From NCBI RefSeq assembly GCF_018100925.1, contig NZ_JAGJEH010000001.1, positions 434,001 to 498,000 on the forward strand: a stretch of DNA of 64,000 nt, given 5' to 3'. The notes below the pieces were generated by a model. That model had not been told where the DNA came from. It worked only from the letters and a program-made list of their open reading frames with translations, and made no database searches. A program made the translations under genes and the position numbers. Positions 9,012-18,293 of the stretch are shown here, piece by piece. The first letter of the stretch is position 1; every line of letters begins with the position of its first letter. This DNA comes from Pseudoalteromonas luteoviolacea (GTDB lineage: Bacteria > Pseudomonadota > Gammaproteobacteria > Enterobacterales > Alteromonadaceae).

Positions 9012-9830
9012 ATGGAGTTTGCCCTATTAAGTGCCTTATGCTGGGTTGGATTTGACTATGCCAGAAAACGATTGTCCGCATTTTTTTCTGCTCCAGCAAT
9101 GTCGGTTGTATTTAGCGCGACCGTGTTACCTGTATACGTTGTTTATTGGTTGTCTTTCAGCCGAACACTGCCACAGTTTGACTACTTCTATCCGGCAACA
9201 ATCAGCGGTGTATTGGCTGGCGTGGGAAGTGTGTGTTTTATCCGGGCTTTGGCGCTAGGTAAGGTGGCTGTTATGCTACCTATGTTATGTTTGACGCCTG
9301 TGATCGCAGGCTCTGCGGCTTGGGTTTGGATGGGAGAAGCGTTAAGTCTAACAGAAACGGTTGCGGTCGCAGTATTGGTACTAGCGTCATTCATCTTGCA
9401 AGGAGGAAGGTTGTCGGTTCAAGAACCTGGCGCCGGATATATCTTGGTAACGTCGTTTTGTTGGGGCCTATGTATCGTTTTTGATAAGCAAGCTTTGCAA
9501 CATAGCCCGGTGGATTTTCATATTCTCTATGTCACGTTTATCGTGTTAGTACTCAATTCTATTTTGTTTAGACCGTCATTGTCACTTGATAAACTTAGCA
9601 AGCACAAAGCAATGTGGGTATTAGCCGCTTTGTGTTTCTCATTAGCTGTTACATTGCAGTTCATTGCTTTGCAATCCATTCAACCTGGCATTTTAGAAGC
9701 GCTTAAAAGAGCAATTGGCATAATCGGGGCTGGTTTAATCGGAGTTTATGTATTCAAAGAAAAGCTAACCCCAACTCAGTGGACCTGTGTTGGGGTTATA
9801 TTGTGTACGAGTGCTTTATTCTCGCAATAG
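9012..9830 (+). CDS. EamA/DMT-family transporter
   Basis: A 272-residue, very hydrophobic protein with about ten predicted membrane segments in two similar halves, typical of the drug/metabolite transporter superfamily. Small-residue-rich helices (AVMLPMLCLTPVIAGSAAWVWMGE) and the second-half QSIQPGILEALKRAIGIIGAG fit the EamA pattern. The substrate is unknown; export of amino acids or other metabolites is common. Its closeness (13 bp) to the phosphotransferase gene suggests a shared function or transcript. It converges with the subtilase gene, with 8 bp between stop codons. Confidence 0.75.
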   Translation: MEFALLSALCWVGFDYARKRLSAFFSAPAMSVVFSATVLPVYVVYWLSFSRTLPQFDYFYPATISGVLAGVGSVCFIRALALGKVAVMLPMLCLTPVIAGSAAWVWMGEALSLTETVAVAVLVLASFILQGGRLSVQEPGAGYILVTSFCWGLCIVFDKQALQHSPVDFHILYVTFIVLVLNSILFRPSLSLDKLSKHKAMWVLAALCFSLAVTLQFIALQSIQPGILEALKRAIGIIGAGLIGVYVFKEKLTPTQWTCVGVILCTSALFSQ

Positions 9831-9838
9831 GTTATGAA

Positions 9839-11491
9839 TTAATTACATTTACCTACTTTGTTCCAAACATTGCTGAAGATGTCTGGTTGAGCACCACGTG
9901 ACCACCAAGTTGACTTGTACTCATAACCTTTATACGACACTCGGTCACCGACACGGTAGAACGTTGATGCACTCCAAGCACTTAAGCCAGAACATCCTGG
10001 AGGTGTTACTGCATCTTCAACTGTTACTTGCTTAACAACTGTATCAAAGTCACCAGCAGAGTTAGTAACTTTAAGTGTTACGTCATACGAACCTGCTTGA
10101 GCATAAGTGTGGCTTGGTGAGCTCTGTGAGCTTGAATTGCCGTCACCAAATGTCCAGTTGTACGTGCCTGCGGTTGAGCCATTTGTGAATGTTGCAGTTA
10201 GGCCCGAAGTTGAGAATGTAAAGTTTGCAACAGGTGCAGGATCAACGCCACCACCACAGCTTTGTGCTAGATAATCATACGCAGCTTTTGCTTGAACGAT
10301 ACCGTGACCGTATGATGTATCACGACCTGCAGCGCCTTTGTCTTTAGCTGTTGCATTTAAAGCTGCACGAATTTGAGCGTTAGAACACTGTGGGAAGTTA
10401 CTCCAAACGAGTGCTGCAACACCTGATACGTGTGGCGTAGCCATTGATGTACCACTAATGCTTCTGTAGCCACCATTGTTCCATGTTGAGTTTACGCCAA
10501 CACCTGGGCCTGCGATTTCAACTTGGCTGTTATATTGCGAGAAAGACGCTTTGTTTTCTGAGCTGTCAACAGCTGCAACAGAAACCACGTTGTCATAGGA
10601 CGCTGGGTAGCTCAGAGCACTGTTACCACCATTGCCTGCTGCTGCAATGTGTAGCATGCCGCGCTGGTAGCTTTGGTCAAACGCATTTCTTTCAGCCGTT
10701 GAGCTGCCGCTTCCGCCAAGGCTCATGCTTGTAACGTTGGCACCAGCTGCTTCACACTGATTAATTGCTTCAATGAGGTCTGAACCATAAGCCCAACGAC
10801 CTGAATCATTGAAAACTTTAACAATATGTAGTTTTAGGTTGCCAGATGCATTCACACCTACAACACCAGTACCATTGCCGCCTAGTGCTGCAATAGTACC
10901 TGCAACGTGAGTACCGTGACCGTGTCCATCATTGTGCCAAAGGCCAGTATCATTTGAACCATAGCCGTCATCACCCGTCACACCAACACTGACAAGGTCT
11001 TCATGGTCACGGTGGTAACCTGTGTCCATGATACATACTTTACGGTTAGCTGCTGCAGCATCGCTGACTAATTGAGCTTGAACCATTGTAATACCGTAAG
11101 GTGTTGACTCAGCAAAAGGTGCAATGCTCGCGTCAATCGCTTCAGGAACGAAACGCTTAGGGTCAACTTCTACAGTGGCCACATTACCATCAGCCTCTAG
11201 TTGTTTAAGCTGTTCAGGAGTCAATTCCATAACAACAGCGTTGATGTTAGGTAGTGTTTTAATCGCTTGTGCATTGATGTCATTTGCGAAAAGTTCAAGA
11301 GACTGAGATTTAAAGTCAGCCATCTCAGCTTGTGATAACGCAACTGGTAGTGCGTTTGCCATCGATTCTTGTTTTAATGTGACAATCATACGTTCAGATG
11401 CTGCTGCATGTGCAGTTGTAGCACCAAGCGCAGACGCAACGCCAAGGGCAAGTAATGTGTGTTTCGTGCTTGTTAGAATGTTATGTTTCAT
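9839..11491 (-). CDS. secreted subtilase (S8) with PKD and CBM5/12 chitin-binding domains
   Basis: A 550-residue exported serine protease. A signal peptide ends around AHAA (about residue 30). An I9-type inhibitor propeptide follows (about 34-113). The catalytic domain has Asp156 (IMDTG), His195 (GHGTH), the oxyanion Asn287 (AAGN) and Ser349 (GTSMATPH). A PKD domain lies at about 417-491. The C-terminal CBM5/12 at about 500-549 has the Trp-rich pattern W-S-A-S-x-x-Y and YKSTWWSRGAQP. It should degrade protein attached to chitin or similar particles and probably leaves by type II secretion. It is monocistronic and converges closely with the transporter gene. Confidence 0.92.
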   Translation of the reverse strand: MKHNILTSTKHTLLALGVASALGATTAHAAASERMIVTLKQESMANALPVALSQAEMADFKSQSLELFANDINAQAIKTLPNINAVVMELTPEQLKQLEADGNVATVEVDPKRFVPEAIDASIAPFAESTPYGITMVQAQLVSDAAAANRKVCIMDTGYHRDHEDLVSVGVTGDDGYGSNDTGLWHNDGHGHGTHVAGTIAALGGNGTGVVGVNASGNLKLHIVKVFNDSGRWAYGSDLIEAINQCEAAGANVTSMSLGGSGSSTAERNAFDQSYQRGMLHIAAAGNGGNSALSYPASYDNVVSVAAVDSSENKASFSQYNSQVEIAGPGVGVNSTWNNGGYRSISGTSMATPHVSGVAALVWSNFPQCSNAQIRAALNATAKDKGAAGRDTSYGHGIVQAKAAYDYLAQSCGGGVDPAPVANFTFSTSGLTATFTNGSTAGTYNWTFGDGNSSSQSSPSHTYAQAGSYDVTLKVTNSAGDFDTVVKQVTVEDAVTPPGCSGLSAWSASTFYRVGDRVSYKGYEYKSTWWSRGAQPDIFSNVWNKVGKCN

Positions 11492-11681
11492 TTTGTTTGT
11501 CCTAGTTACATGTTGTTAACCAATTTAACTAAAACAGGTATTTGGGAGGCTGTCAACAGTGCAAAAAATACGCTAAAAACAGAAGGGGTTAATAAATTTA
11601 TAATAAAATCTTAATTTAGATTATGAATTTCATTTATTGCTTTGTGGTATTTAAATAATTCATTTTTTGGTTAAAAATCGG

Positions 11682-12773
11682 TCAAAAATTTAATTCTTTG
11701 TTTAAGGTCATAATAGTGTAACTTTTCTTTCCGTCAACGAATTGTGAAAAGTCTATTTGATTTAAGTTATCTTCATGTATAGCTTTGTAAACTGGTTCGA
11801 AAGTACTGCTATAGGGGCGAAATATAGCTACTTTTTGGGTACCGATGTACTTCACTAACCCACGCTGGTATTTTTTAAGCTCAATAAGCAGATAGCCTCC
11901 TAGGAAGACGTGACCACCAATGGATACATCTAATTTATTCTCGTGCCCACTGTCCCAATTGACTCCGCCAATTTTTATTTTATCCCTGACGCCAAGCTCA
12001 ATTGCTGCTTGGTTAACACCAAACGCAATTGCATCATTCGCGCACCAAATAAGTTCCACATTCCTATGTCGCCGTAACAGCCCTCTGGCTAGTTGATGGG
12101 CTCTTTGCTTAGACCAATGGGCATCAACTTTATCTACAACCTTTACATTTGAAATACGATTTGTGTAACTCAGTAGTCCTTGCTCTCTCTCTAAGGCTGC
12201 GTTTGTTGCGATATCGCCGAGAAACGCCAGCATAGAAAACGACTCATCGGCTGATAAATCTGTTTGCACCTTTTTTACTAGCTCTCGTGCAAGTTCTTTT
12301 CCAGCTTGATAATTGTCAGGTAAGATGGCTGCTTTTATGCCAAAACCTTTTGCGCTCAGTCTGTTTATTTCGAGTTGATTAGGACTGTTCAATAAAAATA
12401 AAATATTTGGGTGGACTTTGGGTGAGTTGAGCAAGGCTTCTGTAATAACACGTTTTTCATCAACCAAAATAAGGTAATCAGCATCAGACTCTAGCGCTTG
12501 CTTAGTGAGCTCTTTCATCAAAATATGATTTCGCTCGGCGTATAAAATAGTGAGTTCAATATTGGTATCTTGTGCAACGGCATTCATTACTTTGGAGACG
12601 TTAAGCCAAAAGTTACCTGTCGGGTTTAAACCACTTGAGCCTGGGTTTACAAATGTCACTTTTAAGGGTAGTGAGTCTTGAGCCGCGACAGCACTGATTG
12701 GATTTAGGTAGCTTACGCAAAATAAAGTAATGAATACAAATACTTCTCGACAGCTTACAGTCAATTTTCCCAT
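11682..12773 (-). CDS. orphan periplasmic sugar-binding-type protein (Peripla_BP_4 fold)
   Basis: A 363-residue exported protein with a signal peptide (hydrophobic core VFVFITLFCVSYL) and the two-lobe periplasmic binding fold of the RbsB/LacI type. Marks are the strand KVTFVNPG near the N-terminus, the hinge segment LPDNYQAGKELARELV, VELIWCANDAIAFG and IGGVNWDSG. No permease or ATPase gene is near, so import is unlikely to be its only role; a LuxP-like sensory role is possible. It is a clear paralogue of the protein encoded at 55075-56172 (shared WSKxxA, LIWxAxD and GGHxxxGG motifs). It is divergent from the cytochrome b562-like gene. The ribosome site before ATG 12773 is weak. Confidence 0.75.
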   Translation of the reverse strand: MGKLTVSCREVFVFITLFCVSYLNPISAVAAQDSLPLKVTFVNPGSSGLNPTGNFWLNVSKVMNAVAQDTNIELTILYAERNHILMKELTKQALESDADYLILVDEKRVITEALLNSPKVHPNILFLLNSPNQLEINRLSAKGFGIKAAILPDNYQAGKELARELVKKVQTDLSADESFSMLAFLGDIATNAALEREQGLLSYTNRISNVKVVDKVDAHWSKQRAHQLARGLLRRHRNVELIWCANDAIAFGVNQAAIELGVRDKIKIGGVNWDSGHENKLDVSIGGHVFLGGYLLIELKKYQRGLVKYIGTQKVAIFRPYSSTFEPVYKAIHEDNLNQIDFSQFVDGKKSYTIMTLNKELNF

Positions 12774-12839
12774 TACGTATATTTGGTCTTGTTTGCAAAG
12801 TTTATTTATATATACTAGCGCAAACTTTAAGGGGGCGTC

Positions 12840-13226
12840 ATGAAGTTTGTTTTGGTTATAGCTGTGTTTTTGGGCTTTTCAGTATATGCAGAGTCGAGCG
12901 ATCTCAACCAGATCATGAAAAAAATGGGTCACGAGTATAAACTGGCGATAAAGGCTGAGAATAGAGAACAAATGATTAGTCATTTGGAACGCTTTATTCT
13001 GTTGATCGAGCAGGCAAAAAACGCGGGGTTTCAAGCAGATAAAAAAGCCCAATCAATTGAAGGCCTGAATAAATCTATAGCTGTCGCTAAGAGCGCGATT
13101 GTGATGGCTAACAAAGGTCAATCAGATCGAGCACGCAAAGCACTTAAAGAAATTAATTCACTTCGCGAGGAATACCATCAATTACATGAGCCTCCGAGTG
13201 TTTGGGAACTGCTATTTGGTAAATAG
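12840..13226 (+). CDS. cytochrome b562-family periplasmic protein
   Basis: A 128-residue exported four-helix-bundle protein. The signal peptide is residues 1-17 (cleavage after VYA). Alignment by eye with E. coli cytochrome b562 places haem ligands at Met26 (equivalent to mature Met7) and His113 (LREEYHQ, equivalent to His102). Family members are soluble b-type haem proteins of uncertain physiological role. A strong ribosome site (AAGGGGG) lies six bases before the ATG. It is divergent from the orphan binding protein across 66 bp. Confidence 0.75.
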   Translation: MKFVLVIAVFLGFSVYAESSDLNQIMKKMGHEYKLAIKAENREQMISHLERFILLIEQAKNAGFQADKKAQSIEGLNKSIAVAKSAIVMANKGQSDRARKALKEINSLREEYHQLHEPPSVWELLFGK

Positions 13227-13595
13227 AGTATATTGACTGGTTATAAAATTCACAGAAACAGAAGTAATTCTCCCAGCTAGAGTGAGCCACTAAACTTGTG
13301 GTTCAGTCATCGCAGTATGTCAATGCTGCTATATCTTCATCTTCAAACTTTTGTTTTTTTTCACCTCTCTTAAAAAACTTTTTATGTTTAATGTGCGTTT
13401 GTTACTACACTCTAGTCGGATACCTATCTAAAAGAGAACGATGTTAAGTGTTGAGATAACAAAGCGTACTCTGCGCGTGCTAGGGTGAAGCGCTTGGTGC
13501 GTTGTCATTCAAATTGTCTGTAGTCATATTTAAGAAGTCTCGACTCCAAGGTTGATAGGCACTCTAAACATTAAAAAGTGAAAAGGGATAAACCA
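13227..13595. other. 369-bp intergenic region, likely leader of the large secreted protein
   Basis: No open reading frame with a ribosome site is seen. A small stem (GAGCCAC/GTGGTTC, 13284-13304) without a T-run lies near the start. The stretch 13340-13400 is T-rich. The last 200 bp are probably promoter and leader for the gene at 13596. Confidence 0.5.
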
Positions 13596-16500
13596 ATGAG
13601 ACTTCTCCACCCTGTGAGTATTGCTGTCGCCATTGCGCTTGGTGGTGCATCATACGTTGCGCTGCAAGATCAAGCTTTGACACCTTATGAGCGTAAAGCT
13701 GAGTTTTTAGAAAAGAAAGCACAGAAAAAGTCGCAATCGCCAAAGCGCTACGACAAACCGAAAGAGGCACAAGAATTTTACGTTCAACAAAGGCTGCCAG
13801 TAGGTGCCACCTCGCTGCCTGTTGAAAAGTATTCTGACGCATTAAAGCACATTAAACAGATGCCGCAGTTTTCAATAGCAAATAATGCATTGCTGTCAGA
13901 AATTCAGCCCAACTTAAATGCACCTGACGGGCAAAATCAAGAGCTTGGTCAGTGGCAGGAATTAGGTCCGGGAAATATTGGCGGTCGAACTCGGACTCTC
14001 ATCATTCACCCTACAAATCACGATATTATGTATACAGCAGGTGTCGCTGGTGGGGTATGGAAAACAACCGATGCGGGTGCGTCGTGGCAGCCACTTAGCG
14101 ATCTGGCGACAAACCTTGCAGTAACGACTTTAACGTTTGATCCAAGTAATGCAGATATTCTCTACGCTGGTACTGGTGAAGGCCTGTTTAATTTCGACGC
14201 ATTGCGCGGTGACGGTTTATTTAAATCAGAAGATGCGGGGATGACTTGGACACAGATTTCGAGCACTGCAAGCAATGCTAATTTTCAATATGTAAATAAG
14301 ATTAAGTTCAGTCAAAATGAGTCGAATACGATTTACGCCGCAACGAGAACGGGTGTGCATAAGTCGACAGATGGTGGTACTTCTTGGGAAACCAAATTTG
14401 TGCCTCAAGGTACCTCAGTAGGCTGTACTGATTTAACTGTATTATCCCAGTCAGGTACGGATGTACTTTTGACGGCTTGTGGTTCTTTTAATGCTGGCGG
14501 AGTTCATCGCAGCTCTGATGCCGCAGAGACTTGGTCTCAAGTCATTGCTGGCACCGAACAAGGCCGAACTACTATTGCTGTTGCGCCATCAGATAACAAT
14601 ATTATTTATGCGCTGGCTGCCAATCGCAATGATCATGGGATGGACTCTGTTTACAAGTCCACAGATATGGGGGTGAATTGGACCCAAACAGTGACCAAAG
14701 ATACTGCCGATGCGTTTACTCGCTTGTTGCTCAGCAATACGTATTTTGGATTGTTAGATCAATGTACTGGTGGCACGCCGCAGTTTTTCAATCAGGGTTG
14801 GTATGACAATATTATCGCGGTTGATCCTCTTAACCCAGACGTAGTGTGGACAGGTGGTATAGATGTCTTTCGCTCTGACGATGGTGCCCAAACATTCGTA
14901 CCGACCAGTATTTGGTGGCTAAACCCCACAAGCCCACAGTATGCACATGCGGATCAACATGAAATTGTTTTTCATCCAGATTATAACGGTACAACGAATA
15001 CCACCATGTTTGTTGCCAATGATGGCGGGATCCAAAAAACAGACAGTGCGTTGTCTGGTCGACTAACGGTAAGCGAAGTGTGCGGTAATTCAACGGCAGA
15101 TCCAACACAAAGAGTAAGCTGGTCAACGCTTAACAATGGATATGCAGTTACTCAGTTTTATCATGGTACGGTCAAGCCCAATGGCACAAGTTACTTTGGC
15201 GGAACTCAAGATAACGGTACTTTGGTCGGAGTGGACAATGGTTTTAATGGCTGGGTAGAAATTCTTGGTGGTGATGGTGGATGGACGGCCATCGATCCGA
15301 CCAATCCTGATATTATGTTTGGCGAATTTACGCGCCTATCATTAAGAAAGTCTACAGATGGCGGACAAAGCTTTACCAGTGCTGTCAATGGTATTACTGG
15401 TGACAATGGTTTTCCATTTATAACCCGTTTTGAAATGGCGCCATCAAACCCACAAGTCTTATGGATAGGCGGTAGTCAATTATGGAGAACAGATGACCAA
15501 GCAGCGAATTGGTCAGCTGCATCTGCGGCATTAGATGGCTCTGTATATTCAATTGGGATCGCACCAAATACAGAAACCGCGGTTGCAGCGGGAACAAATA
15601 ATGGCGCTATCTACGTATCATATCAAGCAGATCAAGCTACAACAGCTTCGAATTGGACAACCGCAACCATTCAGTCAGGGGTAACGATAAGCTCTGTCGC
15701 ATTTGACCCTACAGACAATCAAATTATTTATGCAACCGTCTCCAATTTTGATGCGACACACGTATGGAAAACAACGGATGGTGGGCAAAACTGGCAAGCC
15801 AGTGACACCGGTCTTCCAAATATTCCTGCGATGACAATTGCAGTAGATCCGAACAATACCCAGAGGTTATTTGTCGGAACAGATCTCGGGGTGTTTGTAT
15901 CAACTGACGGTGGCCAAAATTGGATGGCTGATGGTCTAGGGTTGGCGAATACAAATATCGCTAAGCTTGCGATTAAAGGGAACGAGCTGTTTGCCTTTAC
16001 TCATGGGCGCAGTGCTTACAAAGTGGCAATTTCAACGCAATCAGACCGAGAATTTACTACTGACGAAGACATGAAAGTGGCAGTTGGTTCTGCCTTTGCA
16101 GACAATTTGTCTAATGCGTTTGATTCAGTTGAAATAATTCAGGTTCCAAACAATGGTATGTTGCTTAATGGTGAGAACACATTGGAGCAGGGGACTGAAG
16201 TATTAGCGCAAGACTTTGCAAATGTGATGTACATGCCAAACGAAAACTACGTTGGCGAAGATAACTTTGTATTCCAGGGCATGACTGATAGTCAAACAGC
16301 ACCAAACAATGACCCACTGCCGGATGGGCAATTTGCTGTAACAATTACTATCAATGCGGTTAATGATGCACCCGTGATTGCACCTATTGAAGACGTAGGG
16401 TTATTCATAGGTGAGCTGACTGTTTTAGACTTTAACGATAAGGTAGAAGATATTGAAGGAAGTGAACTTACCCTAAGTTTAGAACCTTCGGTGCCGGGCA

Positions 16501-17645
16501 TGTCGTTTATTGATGGCGTGCTATCAGGAAGGCCTTATACGTCATTTGATGACGAGATGACTTTGACAGTAAGTGATGGCGAACTTGAAAGTCAACAAAT
16601 GTTTAATATGACTATTTCAGTTCCACCTGATAGAGATCCAGTGATTGATCAGGGCCAATCATTTGAAGTAATGGAAAATAATGAAGCTGGCGCGTCTATC
16701 GGGATGTTAATGTTTACCGACCCGGATCCGGATGTATCACCTGTGGAAAGCTTTATGATCTTAGATGAAGTGCCATTTATGATTAATCCTACAGGTGAAA
16801 TTATTGTCACTACAGAGCTGGATTTTGAAATGCAAAGTGAATACAGCTTCTTTGTACGCGCAATGGACTCAATGGGCAATACATCTGATTATACTGAAGT
16901 AAATGTCGAGGTATTGGATGAGCTGGGTGATGACGATGTCGCACCTGTCATTAAAGACGAGCAGAGCTTTGAAGTTAGCGAAAACTCGGAAGTCGGTACG
17001 ATTGTTGGCATGCTCGAGTTTGAAGACCCAGATCCGGATGAGTCTCCGGTAGAATCATTCACAATTTTGGGAGATGTTCCATTTGAGATTGATGCTGATG
17101 GCAGTATTAAGGTCACTGGCTTAGTCGATTACGAAGTTCATCAAGCGTTTGTTTTTGTCGTCAAAGCCGTTGATTCAGATGGGAATGAATCTAACTTTGT
17201 CGAAGTGAAAATTGATGTTGTGGATGACCCCAATGACGAAGATGTCCCTGACCGAACACCTAATATCCCCAGTGGTCAGATTTTTGAAGTGAGAGAGAAT
17301 GCAGCGCTTGGAACCATAATTGGCCGCCTAGAATTTATGGACCCGGATGCTGATACTTCACCAGTTGACGCCTTTATGGTGATAGGTAGTGCGCCGTTCA
17401 GCATAGCTGGTAATGGCGATATTATTGTTCAAGGTGAGCTGGATTACGAGTTCCAAAATGTGATTCGATTTGGTGTACGGGCTCAGGATACGTTCGGCAA
17501 TGTATCTGAGTATACTGAAGTAAGAGTTAATCTCATTGATGTCAGGGGAGATGACGACGATGACCAAGATGGTGATTCAGGTTCATTTGGCTGGCTGACT
17601 TTACTGAGTGCACCGCTTGCACTCCTTAGAAGGCGTAAGCGCTAA
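13596..17645 (+). CDS. secreted BNR/VPS10-like repeat protein with cadherin-like repeats and GlyGly-CTERM tail
   Basis: A 1349-residue surface or secreted protein. The start is ATG 13596, with AAGGG eight bases upstream; a GTG at 13578 lacks a ribosome site. An N-terminal hydrophobic signal is followed by a charged linker. Residues about 100-810 hold many BNR/sortilin-type blades (GGVWKTTDAGASW, GLFKSEDAGMTW, VWKTTDGGQNW, VFVSTDGGQNW), as in GH74-like propellers. Next come Ig/cadherin-like domains, including three tandem repeats of about 100 residues. The C-terminus is an acidic Gly/Ser stretch, FGWLTLLSAPLALL and RRRKR. This is a GlyGly-CTERM signal, normally cut by rhombosortase on type II secretion substrates. 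Enzymatic activity is not evident. Confidence 0.85.
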   Translation: MRLLHPVSIAVAIALGGASYVALQDQALTPYERKAEFLEKKAQKKSQSPKRYDKPKEAQEFYVQQRLPVGATSLPVEKYSDALKHIKQMPQFSIANNALLSEIQPNLNAPDGQNQELGQWQELGPGNIGGRTRTLIIHPTNHDIMYTAGVAGGVWKTTDAGASWQPLSDLATNLAVTTLTFDPSNADILYAGTGEGLFNFDALRGDGLFKSEDAGMTWTQISSTASNANFQYVNKIKFSQNESNTIYAATRTGVHKSTDGGTSWETKFVPQGTSVGCTDLTVLSQSGTDVLLTACGSFNAGGVHRSSDAAETWSQVIAGTEQGRTTIAVAPSDNNIIYALAANRNDHGMDSVYKSTDMGVNWTQTVTKDTADAFTRLLLSNTYFGLLDQCTGGTPQFFNQGWYDNIIAVDPLNPDVVWTGGIDVFRSDDGAQTFVPTSIWWLNPTSPQYAHADQHEIVFHPDYNGTTNTTMFVANDGGIQKTDSALSGRLTVSEVCGNSTADPTQRVSWSTLNNGYAVTQFYHGTVKPNGTSYFGGTQDNGTLVGVDNGFNGWVEILGGDGGWTAIDPTNPDIMFGEFTRLSLRKSTDGGQSFTSAVNGITGDNGFPFITRFEMAPSNPQVLWIGGSQLWRTDDQAANWSAASAALDGSVYSIGIAPNTETAVAAGTNNGAIYVSYQADQATTASNWTTATIQSGVTISSVAFDPTDNQIIYATVSNFDATHVWKTTDGGQNWQASDTGLPNIPAMTIAVDPNNTQRLFVGTDLGVFVSTDGGQNWMADGLGLANTNIAKLAIKGNELFAFTHGRSAYKVAISTQSDREFTTDEDMKVAVGSAFADNLSNAFDSVEIIQVPNNGMLLNGENTLEQGTEVLAQDFANVMYMPNENYVGEDNFVFQGMTDSQTAPNNDPLPDGQFAVTITINAVNDAPVIAPIEDVGLFIGELTVLDFNDKVEDIEGSELTLSLEPSVPGMSFIDGVLSGRPYTSFDDEMTLTVSDGELESQQMFNMTISVPPDRDPVIDQGQSFEVMENNEAGASIGMLMFTDPDPDVSPVESFMILDEVPFMINPTGEIIVTTELDFEMQSEYSFFVRAMDSMGNTSDYTEVNVEVLDELGDDDVAPVIKDEQSFEVSENSEVGTIVGMLEFEDPDPDESPVESFTILGDVPFEIDADGSIKVTGLVDYEVHQAFVFVVKAVDSDGNESNFVEVKIDVVDDPNDEDVPDRTPNIPSGQIFEVRENAALGTIIGRLEFMDPDADTSPVDAFMVIGSAPFSIAGNGDIIVQGELDYEFQNVIRFGVRAQDTFGNVSEYTEVRVNLIDVRGDDDDDQDGDSGSFGWLTLLSAPLALLRRRKR
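16621..17545 (+). repeat. three tandem cadherin-like repeats within the BNR protein gene
   Basis: Three diverged coding repeats of about 305-315 bp begin near 16636, 16939 and 17256. Each encodes a core of SFEVxEN, GMLxFxDPDPDxSPVESF, VPFxIxxxGxI and an SxYTEV-like strand. The Asp-rich DPDPD and DxxGN loops look calcium-binding. Confidence 0.75.
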
Positions 17646-17661
17646 AGTAAAATAAAATTAT

Positions 17662-17688
17662 AAAAAGCGGCGAGAGTCGCTTTTTTTT
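17662..17688 (+). terminator. terminator after the BNR protein gene
   Basis: AAAAAGCG pairs with CGCTTTTT around an 8-nt loop and is followed by a run of T, 17 bp past the stop codon. Confidence 0.8.
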
Positions 17689-17794
17689 ATGCAACTGTGG
17701 CTCAATCATTTAAGTAATCGGGATTAGAGGGGGTAAGAGGTGAAATAGTGATGAGTACTTTTCGCGCAAAGCACTCATAAATACTTTGTAGCGA

Positions 17795-17932
17795 TTAACG
17801 CTTTTTCTTTTTGCCTTGAACAGCTTTAAATCTTGGGTTTGTTTTACAGATAACGTAAACACGTCCACGGCGCTTAACTACTTGACAACCTGGTCTATTC
17901 TTCGCGCTCTTTAATGAACTTAGAACTTTCAA
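17795..17932 (-). CDS. rpmJ2: 50S ribosomal protein L36, zinc-free (type B) paralogue
   Basis: A 45-residue reading frame beginning at TTG 17932; its N-terminus ([20 protein letters not shown]) and KKKKR end are nearly identical in pattern to E. coli YkgO. The TTG start is decided by a perfect AAGGAG six bases upstream. Only two cysteines remain (Cys16 and Cys29), and the His of the zinc-binding form is replaced by Phe, so the zinc site is lost. This C-minus form replaces zinc-containing L36 when zinc is scarce. It is downstream of rpmE2 on the same strand, 84 bp away, and is probably co-transcribed. Confidence 0.9.
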   Translation of the reverse strand: MKVLSSLKSAKNRPGCQVVKRRGRVYVICKTNPRFKAVQGKKKKR

Positions 17933-18016
17933 CTTATGCTCCTTAATATGTTTAAACACCTTTTGGGTGAGTTTACATCGCTACACAAAGTTGCGATGTA
18001 AACTAATAACCAATAC

Positions 18017-18274
18017 TTACTTAGTTGTAGCAGAAAGGTTTTTGAAACGGCGGTTGAACTTAGCAACACGGCCATCGCTTGCAACGATTTTCTGCTTACC
18101 TGTATAGAATGGGTGAGATGCACTTGAAACATCAATTGGCACGTATGGGTACTCAACACCATCGATTTCAACGGTTCTGTCAGACTTGATTGTTGAGCCA
18201 ACGATGAAGTATTTGTCTACTGCCGTGTCATGAAATGCAACAGCTTGATAATCCGGGTGGATATTTGCTTTCAT
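18017..18274 (-). CDS. rpmE2: 50S ribosomal protein L31, type B (zinc-free)
   Basis: An 85-residue L31B protein. The start is ATG 18274, giving [16 protein letters not shown]; upstream in-frame residues are not homologous. Typical marks are [20 protein letters not shown] and a C-terminal RVAKFNRRF. The CxxC zinc motif of L31A is absent, as expected for the paralogue that displaces the zinc form under zinc limitation. Together with the zinc-free L36 it forms the YkgM-YkgO pair, which is Zur-controlled in other gammaproteobacteria; a Zur-like dyad lies just upstream. Confidence 0.95.
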   Translation of the reverse strand: MKANIHPDYQAVAFHDTAVDKYFIVGSTIKSDRTVEIDGVEYPYVPIDVSSASHPFYTGKQKIVASDGRVAKFNRRFKNLSATTK

Positions 18275-18293
18275 AGTAAAATTAAACCTTACG

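Noticed and set aside
16621..17545. Tandem repeats as a possible mobile or phase-variable element
   Set aside because: The repeats are diverged coding copies of cadherin-like domains of about 100 residues, in frame, with no short identical repeats.
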